Assembly: GCA_011390165.1 (NCBI GenBank)
Contig: JAABSV010000019.1
Coordinates: 1 to 64,000, forward strand
Length of the DNA stretch: 64,000 bases
Direction: 5' to 3'
Origin: Desulfobulbaceae bacterium
Lineage (GTDB): Bacteria; Desulfobacterota; Desulfobulbia; Desulfobulbales; Desulfocapsaceae
Program-made: the position numbers and the translations under genes
Notes under the pieces: generated by a model
Databases searched by the model: none
What the model saw: only the letters and a program-made list of their open reading frames with translations
Told to the model about the DNA's origin: nothing
In this document: positions 52,321-61,900 of the stretch, in pieces
How positions within the stretch are numbered: the first letter of the stretch is position 1
How the letters are laid out: each line of letters begins with the position of its first letter

Positions 52321-53301
52321 TTAGAGCCAATGTTCTTTTCTGTACCAGGCGACCGTCAATGCAGCCCCCTGAGCAAGAGTTATCCGCGGCTCGAAACCGA
52401 TGAATTCGATGGCCTTGCCAATGTCGCAGAGCCAGTTCGCACAGCCCATTTCCCTGACCCTGCCTCTGCTCAGGATGGCGGGCTTGCCGCTGACTCTGGC
52501 GAAACATTCAGCGCAGAAGGCCATGCCGAAGAGCAGCTGTCGAGGCAGGCGGAGTTTCAGGGCGTTTATCGCCATCGCCTGTGCGAAGACATCGCCGATT
52601 TCCGCCAACCGGTAATCGTGGCCATCGGACAGGAAAAATATTTCCCCGCTCCTTGTCTGGCTCTCGGCAGCGAGAAGGATTGCCCGGACCAGATCGCCAA
52701 CATAGCAAAGACTGATATGCTGCTCGGGGCCGAAGAGACAGGGGTTGATGTTTTTGGCCAGCCATTGGCAAAGAGTCAGAAAACCTGTATCCCGAGGACC
52801 ATAGATGGCACAAGGCCGCAGGATGAGGAGAGGGAGTTCATCGGCGTGGGACAAGGCCAGCTCCTCCCCCAGTAATTTGCTTTTGCCATAGGGCGAGACC
52901 GGCTCGCAGGGGTCGGATTCATTTTTCCTGCCAGCACCCGGACACGGCCCTGCTGCCGCCTGGCTGGAAAGATAGATAAATTTTTCCAGTCGGCTGTTCT
53001 GCTCGATGCAGGTTTCGACGAGGTTCCTGGTCCCCAGTCCATTGACCTCGAAGAAGGTCTTTTCTGCTACCGCCAGCGTTGCCCCGGCAAGATGAAAAAC
53101 CTGGTCGACGTCCAGCACAGCCTGTCGCAGCGATGACTTTTCTTGACAATCGCCGACGACAATCTCAACCGGCAGGTCGGTAAGCCACCCCAACCTGTCT
53201 TTGTCCCGAACCAGACACCGGGTGTCGATGCCTTTACGAACAAGCGCCTCGGCCACGTGACTGCCGATGAAACCTGTTGCCCCGGTAAGCAGAACCTTCA
53301 A
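52321..53301 (-). CDS. NAD-dependent epimerase/dehydratase family, CerR-like reductase
   Basis: This 326-residue extended SDR has the N-terminal GATGFIGSHV motif, YLSSQAAAGP and the catalytic PYGKSK pair (Tyr/Lys in YxxxK) followed by ILRPCAIYGPRD. In Caulobacter an epimerase-like protein of this class (CerR) reduces the 3-keto group in ceramide synthesis. The start codon is TTG at 53301, preceded by GAGGGA. The gene lies between the GT-B-like and GNAT genes. Alternatives are sugar epimerase or 3-beta-hydroxysteroid-type dehydrogenase. Confidence 0.75.
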   Translation of the reverse strand: MKVLLTGATGFIGSHVAEALVRKGIDTRCLVRDKDRLGWLTDLPVEIVVGDCQEKSSLRQAVLDVDQVFHLAGATLAVAEKTFFEVNGLGTRNLVETCIEQNSRLEKFIYLSSQAAAGPCPGAGRKNESDPCEPVSPYGKSKLLGEELALSHADELPLLILRPCAIYGPRDTGFLTLCQWLAKNINPCLFGPEQHISLCYVGDLVRAILLAAESQTRSGEIFFLSDGHDYRLAEIGDVFAQAMAINALKLRLPRQLLFGMAFCAECFARVSGKPAILSRGRVREMGCANWLCDIGKAIEFIGFEPRITLAQGAALTVAWYRKEHWL

Positions 53302-53346
53302 TCTTCATTCCCTCGACGAGTAACCAGAATCGCTGCCATGGTACCG

Positions 53347-54321
53347 TCATCCTTCTTCAAGAATCCGGCGGCAGACATTGGCGATGTTCAAGGCTGCCGA
53401 CCCATTCTGCAGAGGCATCAGGGCTTGCAAGGTGTTCATGTCAAAGTCTGAGTATGTCTCCTTGCCAAGCGCCACGCCGACAAAGGCGGTTGACGAAAAG
53501 CGAGTGATCAGTACAGCGCAGTTGGCGATCAATTCATTGGCGTCCCCAGCCGTAAAAACCATGGCTTCCGGGGCGTTTGCCCGTATTTCCCGGCTGGCAC
53601 GTCGGCAGTTTTCGTTCGGATGAAGTTTGAATATGAGCTGCCGTTTACCGGCAATTCTCACTGCCTTTTTGATGAAAGCCAGACGATTTTCATAGCGGAA
53701 CACCTCCCTCATGTTGGACGTGCAGGCGAGCACATAGTTGCTATAGGGAAAATCATTCAGGCAATATTGCCGGCAGTTATCGAAATTTGGTATTCCCGTC
53801 ACCACTATCTTCTCGTACTGAGCACCTCTTTGGCTGAAGAAATCACGGTAGCCCTCGCTGGCGACACAAAATACCCGGTATGCATTGCTCAGTCCCGTCA
53901 TTGCCGTATCCGCCATCCATCTCGGCAAAAACCGAAAGCGTTTGACGAGATGATACATGATGGATGCAGAGTCGATAATTCCCTCCTGAACCAAGACGAT
54001 GGTCTTGTCACGAATGTTTTTCTGGAGATAGACGTCAGTACAGGTAACCACCAGGTCGTACGGTTGATTTGTTCCCTGGTAATCGATGACAAGACCATGG
54101 TTCTGCAGATACTGCCGACAGAGTTCCACCATCTTCTTCCCTGCGATTGTGAATTCGATCAGGCCGAGTCTTCGCAGCATCTCATCAAACCCATGACAGT
54201 AAAAGGGCGAAAAGGACAGCTCGTAGTCGGAAAGGTGTTTGGAGATCTGGTGCATTTGTGTTGTTTGATTCATCGAACCGCAGATGAAAAGTATCCTTTT
54301 TCGCATGTGCACCAGGCTCAT
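53347..54321 (-). CDS. GT-B-like transferase (CDP-glycerol/capsule glycosyltransferase type)
   Basis: This 324-residue protein has two Rossmann-like halves: RKRILFICGSMNQTTQMHQI at the start and, in the second half, KIVVTGIPNFDN, the FKLHPNEN motif common in capsule and CDP-glycerol transferases, and TAGDANELIANCAVLITRFSSTAFVGVALG (split), which resembles the nucleotide-sugar donor site. No transmembrane helix is clear. It is the first gene of the - strand lipid operon, so head-group attachment is plausible. The start may be 54321 or the ATG at 54306; neither has a strong ribosome site. Confidence 0.65.
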   Translation of the reverse strand: MSLVHMRKRILFICGSMNQTTQMHQISKHLSDYELSFSPFYCHGFDEMLRRLGLIEFTIAGKKMVELCRQYLQNHGLVIDYQGTNQPYDLVVTCTDVYLQKNIRDKTIVLVQEGIIDSASIMYHLVKRFRFLPRWMADTAMTGLSNAYRVFCVASEGYRDFFSQRGAQYEKIVVTGIPNFDNCRQYCLNDFPYSNYVLACTSNMREVFRYENRLAFIKKAVRIAGKRQLIFKLHPNENCRRASREIRANAPEAMVFTAGDANELIANCAVLITRFSSTAFVGVALGKETYSDFDMNTLQALMPLQNGSAALNIANVCRRILEEG

Positions 54322-54408
54322 TTCACGGCGCCCCGAGGCAGGGGCGGCGACCAGACAGTACGCCGGGAGAGCGCTGTCGCTCTTTCTTTCCTCCTCTTTT
54401 TATTGCAA

Positions 54409-54423
54409 GTATTGGACCAATAC
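54409..54423 (-). promoter_or_regulatory. 15-nt palindrome GTATTGG-A-CCAATAC
   Basis: Both 7-bp arms are perfect around one central base, about 90 nt ahead of the GT-B-like gene. The form fits a dimeric repressor operator, but no regulator gene is nearby. Confidence 0.5.
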
Positions 54424-54514
54424 AAAACAGCGTGCCACTGCCTCTAGGGTTTTGATAGTATGGGTGAGTATGTCGTTCTGCGGAGGGTACTCTATATCTG
54501 GCAATTCTTTTTAG

Positions 54515-54548
54515 ATGGTCAAATGTAACCAATGGTCATATTTAACCA
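54515..54548. promoter_or_regulatory. Tandem 17-bp direct repeat, operator-like
   Basis: ATGGTCAAATGTAACCA is followed directly by ATGGTCATATTTAACCA, 15 of 17 identical. Each copy contains an inverted TGGTYA-N4-TRACCA. It lies about 195-225 nt ahead of the lipid operon and suggests cooperative binding of a regulator. Confidence 0.55.
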
Positions 54549-54717
54549 CTTTCTTTGTGCGGAATGAAATCTGCCACCGAAATTGTCGATGGTGGGGGTC
54601 TGCCCGCTCACCGGCACCCCCCTTTCACCCGGTACCACCTGGTTACTCTCTCCATTTTCATGGCGGGGCCCCGGCTATTGCCACTCGACGCACCAGTGCA
54701 GAGAAAAGCTTCAAAGT

Positions 54718-55833
54718 CTAAGCTGGACCTAACACAGCAAGTAACCCGTGTACAGGGTCTCCAGGTGCCGTATCCGGCGTCGCCGGCATGGAGAGAAGCC
54801 GGCCAATCGGCTGATCCGGCAGCAGATAGAAGGTGACATCCTGTCTGCCGTCATTTGCAGCGGGGAAAAAATTGTCGAGCGCCCCTTCCCATTGTTCAGC
54901 CCAGTCGGTGCCGTAGGGAAGGAGTGATTCGTAGACATCGCCCAGGTATGGGCGGGTTGCAACAATTCGCTGAAAATCTGCGGCAATCCCTTGGTGAACA
55001 GGCATCGTCGCCTGTTGAAACTCTTCAATCTGCTCCACCGCATATTTGCCACTTGCCGCAATCTGTGCCGGCAGGGCAAGTTTGTACAGGGGAATGGCAT
55101 GGGCGTTGCTGATGGATGCATATCTGTCGAAAATCTGCTTTGCACTGTCGCGTGTTGCGGCCAACCACACTTGTGCCGGGGGCAGAGGGGAGTTCTGCAC
55201 AAGACGAAGCCAGGCCGCAAACCTTTTGGCACTGCCCGCCAAATGAGCATTTTCCAGTTGTGCCATCATCTTTGCTCCCTCACGGAAAAGATCTTCCTCA
55301 CTCGAGTCGGCTGCCCTCGGCAGGGAGCGGAAAGCGGCAATTTCCTCCTCGTTGAACAAAAAGAGCTGCTCCCGCAGGGCTTCTTCGTGGCCGTCGAGTA
55401 TCTCTGCCATGGCAAGCACCAGACGAGCCTGCCAGAGTTGCAGATCCGTTCCGTTGGTCGCCTGCGCCACCCCGTACTGGCGGAGCAGAGACGAAACGAT
55501 AGCTTGGGCACTGGCATGAGGTTCGTTGCCCGCCAGGGCTGGCGCTGATTCTGTGGCCAGTCCGTTGAGATAGCCGGCCAGACTCTCTTTTTGCTCAGCG
55601 ATGCCTCGGATCAACTGCAAAAATGGTTCACGGTTGTTGCCGAGAGGAGCCGGGGTATGGGCCTGGCACAAGCCTCGTTCCAGAAACGGTTTGGTTTCTG
55701 TATCAAGGTGAGGCCCCGGTGCAGCTTCCACCACCTGGACAAAGTGCAGGGGGGTGAAGAAGAGCAGCAGCGGATACCGGTTCTCACTGAAGATGTTGGT
55801 TTCTGGAAAGAATAACGTGTCAAAAGAGTTCAT
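54718..55833 (-). CDS. Uncharacterised protein downstream of ndvB
   Basis: This 371-residue protein is not one I recognise. It begins MNSFDTLFFPETNIFSENRY after a GAGGTG site, is rich in Ala, Leu and Glu, largely helical, and shows no signal peptide. It follows the glucan synthase by 95 nt on the same strand and could be co-transcribed. Notable segments are PLLLFFTPLHFVQVVE near the N-terminus and a central helical part with FNEEEIAAFRSLP. No function is proposed. Confidence 0.7.
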   Translation of the reverse strand: MNSFDTLFFPETNIFSENRYPLLLFFTPLHFVQVVEAAPGPHLDTETKPFLERGLCQAHTPAPLGNNREPFLQLIRGIAEQKESLAGYLNGLATESAPALAGNEPHASAQAIVSSLLRQYGVAQATNGTDLQLWQARLVLAMAEILDGHEEALREQLFLFNEEEIAAFRSLPRAADSSEEDLFREGAKMMAQLENAHLAGSAKRFAAWLRLVQNSPLPPAQVWLAATRDSAKQIFDRYASISNAHAIPLYKLALPAQIAASGKYAVEQIEEFQQATMPVHQGIAADFQRIVATRPYLGDVYESLLPYGTDWAEQWEGALDNFFPAANDGRQDVTFYLLPDQPIGRLLSMPATPDTAPGDPVHGLLAVLGPA

Positions 55834-55928
55834 GGCTGTACACCTCGAGGGAATTTTCCTGCTCTTTTCTTACCGCACCGACAAGCTCCTCGAGCCCATC
55901 GGGGCGACCAGGCTGAAATGGTCATATA

Positions 55929-58900
55929 TCACCCCTGATCATTGGTGAAGGGGGGGATGGCAGGCTCCACCGACCTGGCCGATTCCCCCATCATGACGAC
56001 AATGCGGTGTTTCACCAGTTGCCGTTCCAGCGGGATCGCTTCACCGTCCAGGCGCTTACCATCCATCTCCACCCAGAGGACACCGCGCTGGCAGCCGTTG
56101 GGATTTTCCACTTCGATCACATAGGTCGTTTCACCATGGCGATACGTCAGGCTGAAACCGGGCCAGGTCGCCGGGATGACCGGGGCTATCTCCAACCGAT
56201 CGCCCCGTACCTTGAGGCCAAGAACCTCTTCGGTCCAGGCCCGGTACATCCATGCTGCCGCCCCGGTGTACCAGGTCCAGCCACCCCGACCGACCCGCCC
56301 GGGCAGGCGGTAGACATCGGCGGCGACCACATAGGGTTCAACCACATACTTCCAGACGGACTTTTCGTCGCGACTGTGTTCAACCGGGTTGAGCAGCCGC
56401 AGCAGTTGCACTGCCCGTTCGCCATTACCTTGGCGGGCCAGGGCAATGGCCATCCACAGGGCGGCGTGGGTATACTGGCCACCGTTCTCGCGTACCCCCG
56501 GGGGATACCCCCGAATATAGCCGGGGGATGGTTCCGACTGGTCGAAAGGCGGGATAAAGAGCAGTGCCAGCCCTTCATCCTCATAAACGAGGTGGTGCCA
56601 GGCGCTCGCCATGGCCTCGGTGGCCCGCTCGGGATCGGCCACACCTGACAGCCAGGCCCAGGATTGCGGCAGGGAGTCGATCCTCGCCTCGAGGCTGGCG
56701 CTCGAGCCGAGCGGGGTGCCGTCATCGAAGGTGCCCCGCAGATACCATTCACCGTCCCAGGCGTACTCCTCCACCTGCCTGGCGAGGGTGGCCTTATTCT
56801 CCAGGTACGCCTGGCTCAGCTCCGGTTGTTGCATCAGCCCTGCCAACTCGGCCATGCCCTGCAGACACTCACAGAGGAACCAGGCCAGCCAGACACTCTC
56901 TCCCTTGCCGCCAGCGCCGACCAGGTTCAGGCCGTCGTTCCAGTCTCCTGTGCCGATCAACGGCAGACCGTGGGGTCCGGCAGTCAGGCCACGACTGACC
57001 GCCCGCCGGCAATGCTCAAAGAGGGTGGCATGTTCAAAGGTGATCTCCGGGGTGGAGAAAAGCTCATGCTGGTCTTCATTCAGCAAGGCCCCCTGCAGGA
57101 AGGGGATCTCCTCAAGGAGGATATCCGAGTCGCCGGTGGTGCGGACATACTGTGCCACCACATAGGGCAGCCAGAGCAGATCGTCGGAAATACGCGAGCG
57201 AATCCCGGCGCCGGCCGGTTCGTGCCACCAGTGCTGGACGTCCCCCTCCGGGTACTGCCGGCTTGCCGCCAGCAGAATATGGTTGCGGGCAATTTCCGGC
57301 CTGACGTACATAAAGGCCATGACGTCCTGCAGTTGATCGCGAAATCCGAAGGCACCACCCGACTGATAGAATGCAGAGCGGCCCCAGAGCCGGCAACTGA
57401 GCGACTGGTACTGCAGCCAGCGGTTGATCAAGAGGTCGGCGGCCAGTTCCGGGGTGTGAACTTCAAGGGTGCCGAGCAAGTCGTTCCACCAGGATTGGCT
57501 CTCCTGCAGAGCGTCGGCGACGGCATGATCCTCACGGTAGCGGAGGACCAGTTCCCGGGCCTGCAAGGTCGATTCGGCCTGACCCAGCATACAGGTGATA
57601 TAGCGATGCTCGCCTGGCGCCATACTGATGGTGACCCGAAGCGCCGCGCAGGGATCCAGTCCTGCCCCGACGCGCTGCGAAAGCCTGGCCAGTTCCATGG
57701 CCACCGGGATGGCCGGCGAGCGATTGCGGCCGATAAAGGCACTGCGGTCGCCGCCATAGGTATTGGCCTCCGGAGTGAGCGCGACAAAGGCGATCCGATC
57801 ACGATATTCGGGATGATAGCGGTTTTTGACCAGCATCGCCGAAATTTCGTCATCCCAGTGGGTGGAGATATGCATCTGGGAGCTTTCCCGGTTTTCGCCG
57901 AGGGTCAACTCGACATAGTAGGTGATCGACAGCTGGCGTTTGCTCGGGGAGGCGTTGATGAGACGCAGGCGCTGGAGTTTGACCGGACTACCGCCGTTCT
58001 CATCGACCGGAACGAAGACGGTCAGTTCCTGCTCGATGCCGTTGCTATTATGTTCAAAGACCGTATAGCCGGCGCCATGCCGGGCCCGGTAGGCTTGTTG
58101 TTCGCGAATTGGTACGGCAGTCGGTGTCCAGTAGACGCCGCTCTCCTCGTCGCGGAGATAGATGGCTTCGGTAACCGGATCCAGCACCGGGTCGTTCGAC
58201 CAGCCGGTCAACCGATTGCGCTGGCTGTTGCCGTACCAGGTAAAGCCGGAACCGCTCTCGCTGACCAGGGTGCCGAAGGTCGGGTTGGCGATAACGTTCA
58301 CCCAGGGTGCCGGGGTGTTGGTGCCTGGGCCGAGATAGATGGCATATTCTCGTCCGTCCCGGGTAAAACCACCAATGCTGTTGAAATAGTTCAGCTCCAT
58401 GAACGGCAGCGGCGCCGAAGGCTCCGGGCGGGCACGCTTTATGGTGAGCTTCTCCCACAACTCCGGCACCTCGACCACCACCCCCATTTGCTGGGGTAAC
58501 GGTCCACGGGCGGCCACCAGCACGACCGATGCCGCAGCCTTCAGGAGCCGCAGATCCTCTTCCGGGATTTGCGCCAGGTTCCTGAGGAAGATTTCCCCCG
58601 GCTGGTCCAGGCTGGACGACAGAGTGTGGCCCTGCATCAGCTGGTCCAGCCTTTCCTGGAGCGGTCGCTGATAACTTCCCGCCTCTTCGTTGAGGATAAT
58701 CAGATCGGAGGATAAACCATGCATCTGGAGGTAGCTGTGGGCCTGGAGCATCTGTCGGATGAGACCGATTTCCCTTGTTTCGCCGATGGTGACGAGGACC
58801 ATCGGCCGGTCTCCCGAAATACCGTACGGCCACAGACCGGCCTGACCTTTGCTGTTTTCGGCAAGGCGTCTGGCGGAAGCGCGCAACAACGAATTGGGAA

Positions 58901-61900
58901 AGAGCAAGTGACTAGCCAGTTGCTGGAACCTCCGGGCATCGTCGGGCTGGATGCGCAGCATCTGTAACTGCTGCTGGGCCGAGTGCCAGGCGAAATCCAT
59001 GGCCCGCTCGGTGTCGTGGGGATCGGTGTACTTATCAAGCAGCAACAGCACCTTTTCCCGGCTTGCCGCAGCCGCCAGCAACAGGCGAACCTGGACCCGC
59101 CCGCCCGGGGCAAGACGGATGCTTTGCCGCAGGCTGAGAATCGGATCGAGGACAAAACCCTGGCTGCCGCCGAGATTCTCCGTAGCCCCCAGGGGCCGAA
59201 TCAGTGTCCGGCCGCGGCCAATGAAACGGGCCCGGTCGGTCTCAAACTGCCATTCTTTCCCCTCCGCGGTTGCTCCTTCGTTTTCTTCAAGCATCAGGCA
59301 ATGGGCGACATAGAGGGGGGGATCGCCCTCGCCCCTTGACCGGCGCCAGGCCAGCAGTGCCTGATGGTCGGCGATGGCTTCGGTCTCGATGAACAGCTTG
59401 TTGAAGGCCGGATGCTGGAGGTCGGTATCGTGCGGCGCCATAGCCAGTTCGATATAGCTGGTAAGGTTGAGCTGACGGGCCTGAGCGGAATGGTTGACCA
59501 GGGTGGTCCGCCGGATCTCCACATCATCCTCCGGGGAGACGATGACCTCGGTTTCGCTGGCAATGGAGTTGTCGGTACGCCTGAAGACCGCCCGGTCGAG
59601 GGCAAAGTCGACCGAGTAGCGATCAACCTTGCCGCCGACGGGATGATAGGTGGTCGACCAGAGACGATCGCTGTCGGTCTCATGGACATAGCAGAAGCTC
59701 CCCTGGTTGTCGTAGGTCGAATCGGACCGCCAGCGGGTAAGCTGCCGGTTGCCCCACTGGCTGTAACCGCCACCGCTGTTGGTGATCATCAGCCCATAGC
59801 GACCGTTACTGAGCAGCAGGGTCCTGGGTATGATTGTGTGCGGGGTGGTAATGGTGATTCCTGCCGGAGCGACCGGGTCGATAGCCAGGAACTGCGGTTC
59901 ACTTTCCCGGATCGAGATGAGATGAATCGGCGGCAGGGCAGGGATACGCTCCTGGAGCAGCGCCTCAAAGGCACGCACTCTTGGATCACTGTGGAACCGA
60001 CGTGGAAACGGGTTGTCGTGGAGGAAATTGGTAAGGGACAGAAAGGCCATGCCCTGGTGGTGGGCCATATAGGCTTCGACAAGTACCCCGTGTTTCAGCG
60101 CCTTGCCGGAGATATCGCGATGGGGTTGCCGGCTGAAATCCATTGCCTCGAAGTAGCCGTAATCGCCAAGCAGACCGAGCCCGTTCATGTGCCGTAGATT
60201 TCGGACCACCGCCTCGGGCGCCAAATTCAGCGCCAGCAGAGAGGCGTAGGGGGCGACCACCGGCTGTTCCTCCATGCCGCGCTTCAGACCGAGGGTCGGC
60301 ACGCCAAAGGCCTTGTACTGATAGGTCTTCTCCAGGTCCAGATCGGCAAAGGCCGACTCGGAGATTCCCCAGGGTACCTGATGAGTACGGCCGTAGGCAA
60401 TCTGGATCGCCACCGCATTGACGGCCGCTTTGTCGAGAAGCGAATGGGGATAGGAATGGTGGAAGAGAAGAGGCATCAGATATTCGAACATGGTCCCGGT
60501 CCAGCTGAGCAACACCCGCTGTCGGCCGATGGCACCATATGGCCGGCTGAGGGTAAACCAGTGTTCCAGGGGGACATCGCCCCGGGCGATGGCAACGAAA
60601 CTGCCAAACCGCGACTCGCTGGCCAGCAGGTCATAACTGGAACTGTCGAGGAGGCCGGTGGAAAGGTTGTAGCCGATAGTGAACAGTTTGCGTTTGCGGT
60701 CGTAGAGAAAACGCATATCGATTTCGGTAGCCAGACTCTGCACATCTTTCTGCAAGCGTTCGGCCAGGGCCAGGGTTTCTCCGGCCAGCCATTGCGCGGT
60801 GGCAAAGGCGCCGAAAACGCGGTCGAGCCAGGCGGTGAGATTCTGGCAGCTTTCGGGAGACTCGTGGCGGATTTTCCGCAGATGGCGAATTGAATCGATC
60901 TTCCCCTGAGCCAAATCGATGAGCGACGGCGCCTGGGAGAGATCGTGGCCGATGGCCAAAACGGCAGTCTCACCGAGCGGGGCAAGTTCTGCCGCTGGTA
61001 ATTCCGCAAGGATCATTGCCCAGGCAAGATAGCGCTCGGCAATGGCCTGCCAGGCGGTTGCCTGGTCGGCCAGTTCTTTCGCCCAGGGTGTGGGTGTCGC
61101 CGTGGCAACCACTGACTCGACCTCGATCATCATCGCCTGCAGGCCGGAGAGCAGCCCGCGCAAAGACGACGGGGGGGCATGCCACTCGGCGAGCAGAGCA
61201 GCCAGGGCCCGGTGACTGAATCCGGTCAGCTGCTGCTGAACCGCCACCTCTTTCAGCACCTCGCCGGTATCCGCCATACCGGTAAAAACCTTGCCGGAGA
61301 TCAGCGGATCATGAACCAACTCGTCGAGGCCCTGGCGCAGGGCCCACAAGGCCCCCAGCAGGTTGCCGCTGTCGACGGTGGAGACATAGCGGGGTTCCAG
61401 GGGGATCAGGGTACCGATGTCGTACCAGTTGAGCAGATGCCCCTGATACCGATCGAGGTGGCCGATTGTCGTCATGGTGTTGCTCAATCGGCTCAACACC
61501 TGGTCAATAGTCAGATAGCCGGAATCATAAGCACCCATGGCGCTGGCCATCCACAGGCCGATATTGGTCGGGCTTGTTCGCATGGCCAGGCGATCCTGAT
61601 GGGCAACCTGGTAATTGTCCGGCGGCAGCCATGAGGAGTTGTCGTCGACGAAGGTTGAAAAGAAGTGCCAGGTCCGCCTGGCGACCTGCCTGAGCAAGCG
61701 GCGGTCAGCCTCCGGCAGAGGGCCATCGCTCTTTGCTGCCGACGGCTGCCGATTGATACACCAGCCGACCAGCGGCGAAAAAAACCACAGAACAAGCCAG
61801 GGGGCAGCCATGGTCAGGCTCATTGGGGCGACGAAGATGAGAACCAAGGTGGCTATGCCACTGAAGAAGCTGCCGAAAGTGAGACCGGCGACGAAGTGCC

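Larger units (their letters stand above)
54322..54717. promoter_or_regulatory. Upstream region of the lipid operon
   Basis: This 396-nt gap lacks a supported gene. It is locally AT-rich and carries a 15-nt palindrome (54409-54423) and a tandem 17-bp repeat (54515-54548). A GGGGGT/ACCCCC pairing near 54590-54630 may be a weak hairpin after the 54718-55833 gene. Confidence 0.5.
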
